Assembly (NCBI GenBank): GCA_021770005.1
Contig: JAETRV010000009.1
Coordinates: 1 to 64,000 of the forward strand
Origin: Anaerotruncus sp.
GTDB taxonomy: Bacteria; Bacillota; Clostridia; Oscillospirales; Ruminococcaceae
Length of the DNA stretch: 64,000 nucleotides
Direction of reading: 5' to 3'
Part shown: one piece after another, positions 9,454 through 19,254 of the stretch
Layout: each line of letters begins with the position of its first letter
Numbering within the stretch: the first letter of the stretch is position 1
Made by a program: the position numbers and the translations under genes
Notes under the pieces: model-generated
Database searches by the model: none
What the model was told of the DNA's origin: nothing
What the model saw: only the letters and a program-made list of their open reading frames with translations

Positions 9454-11133
9454 ATGAAATCTCTCTGGTACGCAGTCCTGGCAGCGACGGTTGCGTTGAG
9501 CGGATGCGGCATAGCAGAGCCCGGCACCGAGGATTTGATTCTTGCCAATCCCGGGAATCCATCTTCCCTCGAGATGCATCATTCCAGTCAGACAGAGTCG
9601 CCGGTATCAAATGAGGCGCCAGACATACAGGAGGAACCGCTTCCGGCCCTACCGGAGGAATACGGGCTGCTCTGTGAAGCTGCCGGGCTGATGGGTGACC
9701 CGGAGGCATCTGTTCAGGTTTGGCCGATTGAGCCGGACACAGGCGAGGGAATGCGGGTTCCGGATAGCTGGGAGCTGCGGCGGTCGGTTGCCGCGCTGCT
9801 GGCGGACGCGGAGCTGGAAAAGTTGGATAAAATTCCGGAGATGGCGGCGGCCGACGGCGACCCAATCAGCATACAGATCGACCTGGAAGAGAAATGGACC
9901 TCGATTGCTGTTTATCCGCTGTCAGAAAGCGACGCCACCAATCCGGGCGGCACATATCTGGAGGTGGGCGGCTCACGGCCGGTACCCGCTGAGGAAAGCG
10001 CATCCAGCAAGATAGAGGATACCACGTTCCCGGATGTCGAAGTTTACATCGGCGGCCGGGCGCTTTACGATCAGTTTGCCGCGTTGATCGGGCAGCATAC
10101 CGAAGCGGTACATGTTAATTTTGGGGGGAAAGCCACGATCCTGCGTCCGGCTCCCGATGCGTCTGAAACAGCGGCCATTGAAAATGCAATGCTACAAATA
10201 GGGGACATTCTGTTATTGGGTTGGCGTGACATTGGGCAGACAGACCGTTACTGGATGCTCGAGGCGCACAACGTAAACACCGGCGAGATGCTCTATCAGA
10301 TTCCGCTTGGCGACAGGCTGCTGACACGGATTTCCCCATCCAGCACATTTGAGCGGTTCGACTATTGTCTTTTTTTCCAGGACGGTGTGCTCTATAAGAA
10401 CAGCGAAGACCCGTCGGTGGAGATGGCCTATGATCTGCCTGCTGTGGTCCCGGCCGCAGATCAGATGGGTGGGCGGCAGGACGGCGGAAGGTTCGACCTC
10501 TTTGGGGATAGGCTGGTCTGGGAGGCGGACGATGGGGTTTGGATCGCCAATCAGGACGGCAGCGGTGCACAGCTCCTTTATGCGAACGCCGCCATCCCGC
10601 AGACGCTTGCGCCCGGAAAAACACTTCAGGTGATCGAGCCGCGCCTACTCTGTGAGGGGACCAGAGTGGCAATGACCATCTATGACAGTCAGGGGGCTGC
10701 CGATGGGATGGAAAATATCGGGTTTGTCCTCTGCGATGCCGAAGCCGGTTCAGGCAGGGAGCCGCAGGTCATCCCGTTTCAGGCGTACAGCCAGCCGCAA
10801 GGCCCAATCAAAGACCGATACATGGTGCTGCGCAACCAGGAGGAAACCTGCATTGCCGATGTACAGGCAGGAACTGCGGAGCTGCGGAGGCTCCCGTTTA
10901 ACCCAGTGATGGACTGCCAAAGCTACGATTTTGAAACATTGATCTATTTTGAACAGCAGAGCGGCGACCGGTTCACCGTTTACCGCTGCGGCGCGGACAA
11001 CCCGGACGACCGGTCCGATATCCTGCTCAAAGGGGACGTTTGGGGGGCTCTGGCCGGGGTCACCCAGCAGTATGCAGTGGTGAAGGGCACCGACGCTGAC
11101 GGAGAGTGGCTCGCGCTGGTAGAGTACCGTTGA
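9454..11133 (+). CDS. Hypothetical lipoprotein
   Basis: Signal/lipobox MKSLWYAVLAATVALSGCG; long soluble region; RBS gaggagg. Confidence 0.75.
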   Translation: MKSLWYAVLAATVALSGCGIAEPGTEDLILANPGNPSSLEMHHSSQTESPVSNEAPDIQEEPLPALPEEYGLLCEAAGLMGDPEASVQVWPIEPDTGEGMRVPDSWELRRSVAALLADAELEKLDKIPEMAAADGDPISIQIDLEEKWTSIAVYPLSESDATNPGGTYLEVGGSRPVPAEESASSKIEDTTFPDVEVYIGGRALYDQFAALIGQHTEAVHVNFGGKATILRPAPDASETAAIENAMLQIGDILLLGWRDIGQTDRYWMLEAHNVNTGEMLYQIPLGDRLLTRISPSSTFERFDYCLFFQDGVLYKNSEDPSVEMAYDLPAVVPAADQMGGRQDGGRFDLFGDRLVWEADDGVWIANQDGSGAQLLYANAAIPQTLAPGKTLQVIEPRLLCEGTRVAMTIYDSQGAADGMENIGFVLCDAEAGSGREPQVIPFQAYSQPQGPIKDRYMVLRNQEETCIADVQAGTAELRRLPFNPVMDCQSYDFETLIYFEQQSGDRFTVYRCGADNPDDRSDILLKGDVWGALAGVTQQYAVVKGTDADGEWLALVEYR

Positions 11134-11197
11134 GCGGCAGAGGAAGTGGGCAAGGGATCGGGTGTTTTTTCACTTGTAAAAGGAAGATGAGAAATAA

Positions 11198-11232
11198 AAA
11201 AGGGCGGATACTGCAAAGTACCCGCCCTTTTG
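11198..11232. terminator. Probable bidirectional terminator
   Basis: aaaaagggcggatactgcaaagtacccgcccttttg between convergent genes. Confidence 0.75.
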
Positions 11233-11260
11233 TGAGATTCAGGAAAAGGAAAGACCCCGT

Positions 11261-11542
11261 TTATTCCTCTGTAGACGGTTCTTTCTTGTCTTCTGCGCTG
11301 TTCCCGCCTTCCGACGAAGCAGACTCTTCATCCGGGGCCTGCTCCTCCTCCGGCGCATCCTCGTCGCTTTCGACCTGGGTGGCATAGTAATCCAGGTCCT
11401 CCGCTTCCTCGTCCATCAACTCATCGTCAAAATCTTCACAAAGCGCGCATTTCCGGCGTTTGAAATAGGCCGCAAACGCCACAATAGCACCCGCGACTGC
11501 GATCAGAAGCGCGACTATGGCGATGAAGCTGTTCTTTCCCAT
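11261..11542 (-). CDS. Small acidic membrane protein, hypothetical
   Basis: N-terminal TM helix (FIAIVALLIAVAGAIVAFAAYF) followed by very acidic tail. Confidence 0.6.
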   Translation of the reverse strand: MGKNSFIAIVALLIAVAGAIVAFAAYFKRRKCALCEDFDDELMDEEAEDLDYYATQVESDEDAPEEEQAPDEESASSEGGNSAEDKKEPSTEE

Positions 11543-11697
11543 CTGTAAAAACCTCCCGTAAAAATCATTATCCGAATCCGATCGGTTATATTGTCTATAT
11601 TATAACGCTTCTTTTTCGGGTTGACAAGTCATTACAGGTATTTTGTGTGTTTTTCGCGAAAACATCCGCCGCGTCCCTCACATTTCCATCCGCTTAC

Positions 11698-11727
11698 TTG
11701 ACTTTTCCGCATGGTCTGCTTTATAAT
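11698..11727 (+). promoter_or_regulatory. Sigma70-type promoter for the ribulokinase-like gene
   Basis: ttgact-18 nt-tataat. Confidence 0.6.
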
Positions 11728-11777
11728 CGAAGTATTTGAGAAATGAAAAGGAAATCTTTGTCTGGGAGGGTTTGACG

Positions 11778-13457
11778 ATGGCGAAAACAAAATATGTAAT
11801 CGGTTTGGACTATGGCACGCTGTCGGGACGCGCGGTGCTTGTGGAAGTGGCAACCGGGGAGATCATTGCGCAGGCGGTGAAGGAATATCCCCATGCGGTG
11901 ATGGACCGGGCGTTGCCTTGCGGCGTGCGTTTGGAGGTGGACTGGGCGCTCCAGCACCCGCAGGATTATCTGGACGTACTGACCGAAACGGTGCCCGCGG
12001 TGTTGCGGCAGACGGGGACCGCCCCCCAGGAGGTGATTGGCCTTTCGATCGACTTCACCGCTTCGACCATCCTGCCGGTCGACCGGAATGGCACACCGCT
12101 CTGTCTGCTGCCGGAGTTTGAAGCCCGTCCGCACGCTTATGTGAAACTGTGGAAGCATCACGCTGCCCAGCCGGAAGCGGATGAGATCAATGCACTGCTC
12201 ACCGCGCGCGGGGAGATCGACCTGCCCCGTTACGGCGGTAAGATTTCCTCCGAACTGACACTGCCCAAAGCGCTTCAGATCCTGAGAGAGGACCCGGAGG
12301 TCTACCAGCGCGCCGATCAGATACTAGAGGCGTCCGACTGGCTGACCTTCCTGCTGACCGGTTCCCGCCGCCGCACCGGAAGTACCGCCGGTTATAAGGC
12401 GATGTGGCTGGAAGGGGAGGGCTATCCCGACCGGGCATTTTTGAAGGCGCTTGACCCCCGGCTGGAAACCTATCCGGAGGACAAGCTCAGTGAGGATATC
12501 TGCCCGGTAGGCAGCCGGATTGGGGAGCTGAACCCGGTCTGGGCGGAAAAACTGGGCCTCCTGCCCGGTACAGCGGTTGGGGCGAGCATTATCGATGCGC
12601 ATGCCGGGCTTCCGGGCTGTGGGATCACCAAGCCGGGGCAGATGATGCTGATTATCGGCACTTCGAGCGTACAGGCCGCCCTGAGCGAACGCCCTTATTC
12701 GGGCGGCGGCATCTGCGGCGCGGTCAAGGGCGGGATCATGCCCGGCTATTATGCGCTGGAATCCGGGCTTGCCGGCGTCGGTGACATCTTCGGCTGGTTT
12801 GTCAACCACGGTGTCCCCGCCGCCTACCACGAGAAAGCCAAAGCTGCCGGATGCGGGATGCACGAGTATCTGACCCGGCTTGCGGAAAAGCTCGCTCCCG
12901 GGGAAAGCGGCCTGCTCGCCCTCGACTGGTGGAGCGGCAATAAGACCCCGTTTGTCGACGTTGACCTCTCGGGGATGGTCGTCGGCTACACCCTTTCGAC
13001 CCGTCCGGAGGAGGTTTACCGGGCGCTGATCGAGGCGACTGGCTTTGGCACACGCCTGATTATGGAGGCGTTCGAGCAGGCGGGCGTATCGGTCGAGGAG
13101 ATCCGCGCCTGCGGTGGGATTGTGGAAAAGAACCCGCTCCTGATGCAGATTTACGCGGACATTACCAACCGGGAGATCAAGGTGGCGGCGTCCCAGCAGA
13201 CCGCGGCCCTCGGCGCGGCGATGTATGCCGCGGTCGCCGCGGGTTCCGAGCGGGGCGGCTACGACTCGATCTTCGATGCGGCACAGGCGATGGGCCGTAT
13301 CCAGGAAACGACCTACCGCCCTATCCCGGAGCATGTCGCGGTCTACGAAACCCTCTACCGCGAATACTGCCGCTTGAAAGAGTATTTCGGTGCGGAAAAC
13401 CCGGTGATGAAAACCCTCAAGCAGATCCGCCAGAAGGCTTGGCGGCAATCGTTCTAA
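11778..13457 (+). CDS. Ribulokinase-like FGGY carbohydrate kinase
   Basis: YVIGLDYGTLSGRAVLVE, GLSIDFTASTILPVD, ACGGIVEKNPLLMQIYADITNREI; AraB-like. Confidence 0.85.
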   Translation: MAKTKYVIGLDYGTLSGRAVLVEVATGEIIAQAVKEYPHAVMDRALPCGVRLEVDWALQHPQDYLDVLTETVPAVLRQTGTAPQEVIGLSIDFTASTILPVDRNGTPLCLLPEFEARPHAYVKLWKHHAAQPEADEINALLTARGEIDLPRYGGKISSELTLPKALQILREDPEVYQRADQILEASDWLTFLLTGSRRRTGSTAGYKAMWLEGEGYPDRAFLKALDPRLETYPEDKLSEDICPVGSRIGELNPVWAEKLGLLPGTAVGASIIDAHAGLPGCGITKPGQMMLIIGTSSVQAALSERPYSGGGICGAVKGGIMPGYYALESGLAGVGDIFGWFVNHGVPAAYHEKAKAAGCGMHEYLTRLAEKLAPGESGLLALDWWSGNKTPFVDVDLSGMVVGYTLSTRPEEVYRALIEATGFGTRLIMEAFEQAGVSVEEIRACGGIVEKNPLLMQIYADITNREIKVAASQQTAALGAAMYAAVAAGSERGGYDSIFDAAQAMGRIQETTYRPIPEHVAVYETLYREYCRLKEYFGAENPVMKTLKQIRQKAWRQSF

Positions 13458-13462
13458 ATCTG

Positions 13463-13502
13463 TTTCCGCACTGGAGAGCAGGGCCCTCCGGTGCGGAAAT
13501 TT
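13463..13502 (+). terminator. Hairpin terminator
   Basis: tttccgcactgga...tccggtgcggaaattttactttttt. Confidence 0.75.
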
Positions 13503-13606
13503 TACTTTTTTGCAATTTTATTCGGAATATAGCTATATGTTTCCAATTTTGTTTCGTGCATTTTGCTAAAAATAGAGGATTTGGGATGTTTTTTTTGTAA
13601 ATTGCA

Positions 13607-13635
13607 TTGACAATCTCGCCTCGGAATCTTATAAT
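13607..13635 (+). promoter_or_regulatory. Sigma70-type promoter upstream of the RpiR-family gene
   Basis: ttgaca-17 nt-tataat. Confidence 0.75.
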
Positions 13636-13668
13636 AGGTTTGTAAATAATTATCCGATAGAAAATTAC

Positions 13669-13702
13669 CACGAAAAAGATTTATATAATAATCTTTTTCG
13701 TG
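13669..13702. promoter_or_regulatory. Perfect 13-bp inverted repeat in the leader of the RpiR-family gene
   Basis: cacgaaaaagatt-tatataat-aatctttttcgtg, between promoter and RBS. Confidence 0.7.
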
Positions 13703-13721
13703 TCTACAAAAGGAGCTTTTT

Positions 13722-14630
13722 ATGCCGGAAACACCTCTTGTAGTCCTCTGCATTAAAAATAAATATCAGCAGATGAACCCTGCCATGAAGCAGATCGCTG
13801 ACTATATCATCAGCAACCCCAACCGGGTAATCTATATGGGGATCAGTGAACTGGCAGCGGCGAGCAGCGTGAGCATCGCTTCGGTGACCCGGTTTGTCAA
13901 GCAGGCAGGCTACCGGAACTTCAAGTCGTTCCAACTTGAGCTTGCGGGTTCGCTCACCGAAAGTATCGGCCCGGTTTCCAGCGATTCTCCCAGCAGCAAG
14001 ATCACCTTTGAGTATGGTGGGGCCTCCGAGCGGGATACGACCGAAGAGGTCTGCCGGAAGGTATTCAGCAGCAACCAGCAGATGCTCTCCGATACGATCA
14101 AAGCGCTCGATTTTTCCCTGGTGGAGATCGTTTCCCAGCGGATCATTAAGGCGCGCAACGTCATCTTCCTCGGTTGCGGACGTTCGCACATCACCGCTGA
14201 AAGCGGCCGTACCCGCCTCTACCGGCTGGGGATACCATCCTTCTGCTACAGCGACGTGCATGAGCAGATTGTCGCTGCTACCATGTGTGACAAGCAGGAT
14301 GTGGTCATCGGGATCAGCAACTATGGCCGGACCGCGTCGGTTGTCAACTGCCTGAAACTCGCCCGGGAACGCGGGGCGTTCACTGTCGGGATCACCAGTG
14401 CGGAAGGTTCCCCGCTGGCACAGGCTGCCGAGTACCTCTTCCTGACGGCTTATAACTACGCCAACCTTGAATACCGCGGCCGCGACCATTCCTATGAGCC
14501 GGCATGTGAAAACATCACCCAGATTGTCCTGCTCGACTGTATTTATATGAATGTGGCTTTACATATGGATAAAAACTGTCTGGACCGGTTCTATGAGACG
14601 GTTCGGGAACTCGAAAAAGAACGCATCTGA
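13722..14630 (+). CDS. RpiR (MurR/RpiR) family transcriptional regulator with SIS domain
   Basis: MNPAMKQIADYIISNPNRVIYMGISELAAASSVSIASVTRFVKQAGYRNFKSFQ HTH and SIS domain. Confidence 0.92.
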   Translation: MPETPLVVLCIKNKYQQMNPAMKQIADYIISNPNRVIYMGISELAAASSVSIASVTRFVKQAGYRNFKSFQLELAGSLTESIGPVSSDSPSSKITFEYGGASERDTTEEVCRKVFSSNQQMLSDTIKALDFSLVEIVSQRIIKARNVIFLGCGRSHITAESGRTRLYRLGIPSFCYSDVHEQIVAATMCDKQDVVIGISNYGRTASVVNCLKLARERGAFTVGITSAEGSPLAQAAEYLFLTAYNYANLEYRGRDHSYEPACENITQIVLLDCIYMNVALHMDKNCLDRFYETVRELEKERI

Positions 14631-14669
14631 CTTTAAGTCCGATTGAAAGAGGGGAGCGGAGGGGACGTT

Positions 14670-16157
14670 ATGCAGATGATCGGCATTGATGTAGGCACCT
14701 CCGGCGCAAAAGCGGCTGCGTTTGAACCCGGGAAACGGATGGTGGCCTGTGTGCGGGAGCGTTACACCTGCATCTGCCCGGCGAAGGGCCTGCTTGAGCT
14801 GGACCCGGAGGAGGTCTGGCAGGCGGTGCTCCGGTGCTTGAAACGGCTGGCCGGGCAGATCGACCTTTCACAGGCCGGGATGCTCGCCGTTTCGACACAG
14901 GGAGAAGCGGTCGTCCCGGTAGACCGGGAAGGCAAGCCGCTGATGAATGCGGTCCTCACCTTTGACTCGCGCAATGCGGAGGAGTTTGAATGGTTCACCC
15001 GGCAGACCGACCGGTCCCGGGTGATGGAGCAGACCGGGATGCCATCCCACCCGATGTTTTCGGCCACCAAACTGGTTTGGCTGCGCAACAACGCCCCCGA
15101 TGTTTTTGAAAAAGCGTGGAAGTTTTTCTGCTTCGGGGATTACATAGCGTTCCGGCTGGGCGCTGCCCCGGCAATCGATTACGCAATGGCCAGCCGCACG
15201 ATGCTCTTCGATCTGCGCGCGCGGCGATGGTCAGATGAACTGACATCACTCTGTGGGGTGCCTGTGGAAAAGCTGCCCGAACCGGTTGCAGCGGGAACCC
15301 CGGTTGGGACCGCTGGCCCCGCGTTGACCGCGCTCGGTTACCCGGACACGCTACGGATTTTCTGCGGCAGTCACGACCAGATCTGCTGTTCGCTGGGAGC
15401 GGGGGTGTTCGATGAGGGGGTCGCGATGGACTCGCTCGGTACCACCGAGAGCATCGTCTGTGTGAGCAGCCAGCTCACGACCTCCCAGCAGAATCTCGAC
15501 TGCAATATCCCGGTCTACCCCTATCCGGGAGATGGGCTTTACGCCTATATGACCTTCCTTACTACCTGTGCGTCCCTGCTGGAATGGTTTCGCACACGGC
15601 TGCTCGACGCGCCGGAGGAAGGGTTTTACGCCCAGTTCGACCAGAAGTTGGCCGAGATGCGGGATCAGCCCGCTTCGGTGTTCGCGCTGCCCTACTTCGC
15701 GGGGGCGGGTACCCCACAGATGGATTTCCGGGCACAAGGACTGTTTGCCGGCTTGACGCTCGACACCGACCGCTACCAGCTCTATCGGGCAATCCTTGAG
15801 GGAACCTGTTTTGAGGGTCGACTGAACCTCACCAATATGGAATCCTGTGGGATTTCGGTGCGGGAATTGCGGTGCATCGGCGGCGGCGCAAGGTCTGCAC
15901 CGTGGCTTCAGATGAAAGCCGACATCACCGGCCGGCGAGTCGTCTCGATGGCCTGTGAGGAGGCGGGATGCTTGGGCGCGGCGATGCTCGCGGGGGTGGG
16001 AAGCGGCCAGTTCCGTAGTCTGCGGGAGGCAGGCGGCGATTTGCTGCGTGAAAGAGGCGTGTTTTTACCTGATCCGGAACGTGCCGCGCGCTATGAGGGC
16101 GCCTACCAGACCTATTTAAAGCTGTATCCGGCGAGCTCCGCCCTATACAGCGTTTAA
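14670..16157 (+). CDS. FGGY-family carbohydrate kinase
   Basis: MIGIDVGTSGAKAAAFEP, GSHDQICCSLGAGVFDEGVAMDSLGTTE, CIGGGARSAPWLQMKADITGR. Confidence 0.9.
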   Translation: MQMIGIDVGTSGAKAAAFEPGKRMVACVRERYTCICPAKGLLELDPEEVWQAVLRCLKRLAGQIDLSQAGMLAVSTQGEAVVPVDREGKPLMNAVLTFDSRNAEEFEWFTRQTDRSRVMEQTGMPSHPMFSATKLVWLRNNAPDVFEKAWKFFCFGDYIAFRLGAAPAIDYAMASRTMLFDLRARRWSDELTSLCGVPVEKLPEPVAAGTPVGTAGPALTALGYPDTLRIFCGSHDQICCSLGAGVFDEGVAMDSLGTTESIVCVSSQLTTSQQNLDCNIPVYPYPGDGLYAYMTFLTTCASLLEWFRTRLLDAPEEGFYAQFDQKLAEMRDQPASVFALPYFAGAGTPQMDFRAQGLFAGLTLDTDRYQLYRAILEGTCFEGRLNLTNMESCGISVRELRCIGGGARSAPWLQMKADITGRRVVSMACEEAGCLGAAMLAGVGSGQFRSLREAGGDLLRERGVFLPDPERAARYEGAYQTYLKLYPASSALYSV

Positions 16158-16214
16158 AGGGATACCACGAGTCTTTTCAAGAGACCTGTAAGCATAGAAG
16201 AAGGGGGTTTTCGG

Positions 16215-17285
16215 ATGAAAGCTGCTGTTGTTGAAAAGATACGGGATGCCCGGGTGCTCGAGGTAGAGGACCCGAAGACACTCCCCGGAAGCATGAAAAT
16301 CAAGGTGGAGGCGTGTGCAGTCTGCGGGTCGGACCTGCGGATCTTCACCAAGGGGGACCCCAGGGCGACCTTCCCGCGGATCATCGGCCATGAGATTGCC
16401 GGGACGATCGTCGAGCTGGGTGAGGGGACGACCGGTTACGCGGTTGGTGACCGGGTCTGCGTTGCGCCGGGTCACGGATGCGGCGAATGCAAATACTGCA
16501 AAAACGATATGGGGAACGTCTGCATCAATCCTCAGCCGAGTATTGGCTACGCAAGCTCGGGCGGGTTCGCACAGTATATCGTCCCACCGGTCAATGTCGT
16601 GAAGAACGGCTTTGTCAACAGAATCCCCGACAATCTCTCGTTCGAGGAGGCAAGCATGTCCGAGCTGCTCGCCTGCTGCATCAACGCGCAGGAACGTGCG
16701 ATGGTCGGCGAAGGGGACACGGTGCTGATCATCGGTCCCGGTCCTGCGGGCTGTATGCACATCCAGCTTGCCCGCGCGCGCGGCGCGAAAAAGGTGCTGC
16801 TTTCGGGGCGTACCCCTGGCAGGCTCCAGAAAGCCGTCGAGCGGTTCCATCCGGACGCTGTGTTCACCGAGCAGGGGGACGCGCTGGTGGAGAAGGTGCT
16901 CGCCGAGACCGATGGGCTTGGTGCGGATGTGGTGATCGTCGCCGCGCCTTCCCACGAGACACAGGAGGTCGCGATCAAACTGGCGGCTCCGCGCGGACGG
17001 GTCAACTTTTTCGGCGGCCTGCCCAAGGACAACTGCATCTCCCATATCGAAGCCAATATCATTCATTATAAAGAGGTCATGCTGACCGGCGCGTCGTCCA
17101 GCCTTGGACGGCAGAACCGCGAAGCCCTCCAGCTCATCAGCGAAGGCAAGGTCAAGGCTTCCGACTATATTACCCACCGTTATACCCTCGACGAGTTCAA
17201 CGAGGCGTTTGCGGCGGTTGAGCGCAAGGACACGATCAAAGCGGTCCTCTTCCCGTGGAAGACCCGCGCGGAGCTGGACGGATGA
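16215..17285 (+). CDS. Zinc-dependent alcohol/polyol dehydrogenase
   Basis: VCGSDLRIFTKG, GHEIAGTIVELG, GHGCGECKYCKNDMGNVC structural zinc site. Confidence 0.9.
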   Translation: MKAAVVEKIRDARVLEVEDPKTLPGSMKIKVEACAVCGSDLRIFTKGDPRATFPRIIGHEIAGTIVELGEGTTGYAVGDRVCVAPGHGCGECKYCKNDMGNVCINPQPSIGYASSGGFAQYIVPPVNVVKNGFVNRIPDNLSFEEASMSELLACCINAQERAMVGEGDTVLIIGPGPAGCMHIQLARARGAKKVLLSGRTPGRLQKAVERFHPDAVFTEQGDALVEKVLAETDGLGADVVIVAAPSHETQEVAIKLAAPRGRVNFFGGLPKDNCISHIEANIIHYKEVMLTGASSSLGRQNREALQLISEGKVKASDYITHRYTLDEFNEAFAAVERKDTIKAVLFPWKTRAELDG

Positions 17286-17851
17286 GCGGCGGCGGTTACG
17301 CCGAGGCCCGCGACCTGATCCTTGGGGAACTGGCCGGGGCGCTCGGAAACGTAAAGGAAACCGAGGTCAACCAGCTGGTGCGGATGATCTGTGACGCCGA
17401 AAAAGTCTTTGTCGTGGGGGTCGGCAGGGTGCTGCTGATGCTCCAGGCACTCGCAAAGCGGCTCAACCATCTCGGCATCGAAGCCAACTTTGTCGGCGCG
17501 ATCGACGAACCGGCCATCACCGAACGAGACCTGCTTCTGGTCGGGTCGGGCTCGGGGGAGAGTGCGGTTCCGCTCGCGATTGTGAAGATCGCCAAGCGGT
17601 ACCACGCGAAAATTGCGCACATCGGCTCCAATCCCAACAGCTCAATGGCGGAATATGAGGACTTGTTCGTCCGGGTCCCCTGCCGTACCAAACTGAATCT
17701 GCCGGGCGAGATTGCCTCGCAGCAGCCGATGAGCAGCCTGTTTGAACAGAGCCTGCTGCTTCTGGGGGATACGGTCGCGATGCTGGTCATGCAGGAAAAG
17801 GGATTGGACGACCTGCACGCGCTCTGGAAAAAACACGCCAACTTGGAATAA
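17282..17851 (+). CDS. SIS-domain protein, 6-phospho-3-hexuloisomerase-like
   Basis: VFVVGVGRVLLMLQALAKRLNHLG, LLVGSGSGESAVPLAIVKIAKRYHAKIAHIGSNPNS, terminal GDTVAMLVMQEKGLD. Confidence 0.75.
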   Translation: MSGGGYAEARDLILGELAGALGNVKETEVNQLVRMICDAEKVFVVGVGRVLLMLQALAKRLNHLGIEANFVGAIDEPAITERDLLLVGSGSGESAVPLAIVKIAKRYHAKIAHIGSNPNSSMAEYEDLFVRVPCRTKLNLPGEIASQQPMSSLFEQSLLLLGDTVAMLVMQEKGLDDLHALWKKHANLE

Positions 17852-17865
17852 AGATAGTGTCTTTT

Positions 17866-18104
17866 GCAGGGGGCTTTTTCTCTTGCAAAAAGCTGCTGGA
17901 CGGGGAACCACCCTTCCTCTTGCTAAACCGCTTGTAAGCGGTTTAGCGCTTTGCTAAACCGCTTGTAAGCGGTTTAGCGCTTCAAGGTATTTTTGTCCGG
18001 CACATGTCCGGACAAAAATAAAAATGCGCTTCTCAGGTGGGCGCCCGCAGCGAAGCGTTTCGGAGCGCAACCGGCGCGCAGCGTCGGCTCTTAGCGCGGA
18101 GTAA
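17866..18104. repeat. Mosaic intergenic repeat (copy 2) with two tandem 31-bp palindromic units
   Basis: ttgctaaaccgcttgtaagcggtttagcgct at 17920-17950 and 17951-17981; tttttgtccggcacatgtccggacaaaaa is the exact reverse complement of the copy-1 element. Confidence 0.85.
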
Positions 18105-18171
18105 AGGCTGGCGAAACTTTTGATACTTTTAATATTTACTTCTTTTAATGAAACATAAGGGGGTTTGCCCA

Positions 18172-19227
18172 ATGAGCGAACAGATGCGGGCGGCGGTGCT
18201 CCACGCGCCGGGAAAACTGGTGGTGGAACAGGTTGCCGTCCCGGAGATCGGACCGGATGACGTCCTGCTCCGGGTTTCGGCCTGCGGGGTCTGCGGGTCG
18301 GATATCCCGCGGGTACTGACGACCGGCACCTATCATTTCCCGACCATCCCCGGACACGAGTTCGGCGGCAGGGTGGTCAAAACCGGCAAAAATGTCGAAC
18401 CCTCGCTTGTGGGAAGGCGTGCGGCGGTCATCCCGCTGATTCCCTGCCGTAAATGTAGCATGTGCGAGGTCGGCGCGTTCGCCCTCTGTGAGGCCTATGA
18501 TTTTCTTGGCTCCCGCAGCGACGGCGGGTTCGCCGAATATGTCAAAGTCCCGGCGCAGAACCTCGTATTCGTGCCGGACGAGGTGGACGACGATTCCACC
18601 GCTTTCCTCGAGCCGATCAGCGTCGCGCTCCATGTAATTGAAAACTGCGGCGTCTCGTACGGGGACACTGTCGCGGTCTACGGGCTGGGAGCCATCGGAG
18701 TGTTTGTCGCCCAGTGGGCCAAAGTCTTTGGTGCAAAGACGGTCTATGCGGTTGACCTCGACCCGAAAAAGATTGAGGTTGCAAACCAGCTTGGGCTGTA
18801 TGGGGTCAACAGCGCGGAGACCGATGCCGAGGCGTTCCTGAAGGAACAGGGCGGCGTGGATCGGGTGTTTGAAGCGTCCGGCGCGCCGGTGGTGTTCAAT
18901 CAGGCGTTGCGGGTACTGCGCCCCTCCGGGGTGCTCGGGCTGGTCGGACGTCCGACCAAACCGCTGGAAATCCAGGGGGACGCTTACGAAAAATTGCTGC
19001 GCGGACAGCTCACCATCAAGGGGACTTGGAGTTTTGAGTTCAAACGGTTCCCGAAACACGCATGGGAAACCAGCCTTGAGGCGCTGCGCACCGGCAAAAT
19101 CCAGACCGCGCCGATCATCTCCCACCGGCTGCCGCTCGAAAAAACGCTCGACGCGGTCAAGCTGATGGCAGAGCATTCGGAGCCGTTCTATAAAATTCTC
19201 ATCAACCCGGCCCTGGAGAGGGCCTGA
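18172..19227 (+). CDS. Zinc-dependent alcohol dehydrogenase, galactitol-1-phosphate 5-dehydrogenase-like
   Basis: ACGVCGSDIPRVLTTGTYHFPTIPGHEFGG, PLIPCRKCSMCEVGAFALCEAYDFLGSRSDGGFAEYV. Confidence 0.88.
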   Translation: MSEQMRAAVLHAPGKLVVEQVAVPEIGPDDVLLRVSACGVCGSDIPRVLTTGTYHFPTIPGHEFGGRVVKTGKNVEPSLVGRRAAVIPLIPCRKCSMCEVGAFALCEAYDFLGSRSDGGFAEYVKVPAQNLVFVPDEVDDDSTAFLEPISVALHVIENCGVSYGDTVAVYGLGAIGVFVAQWAKVFGAKTVYAVDLDPKKIEVANQLGLYGVNSAETDAEAFLKEQGGVDRVFEASGAPVVFNQALRVLRPSGVLGLVGRPTKPLEIQGDAYEKLLRGQLTIKGTWSFEFKRFPKHAWETSLEALRTGKIQTAPIISHRLPLEKTLDAVKLMAEHSEPFYKILINPALERA

Positions 19228-19254
19228 AATAGCAAAAAATAGGAGGAAGTAACA

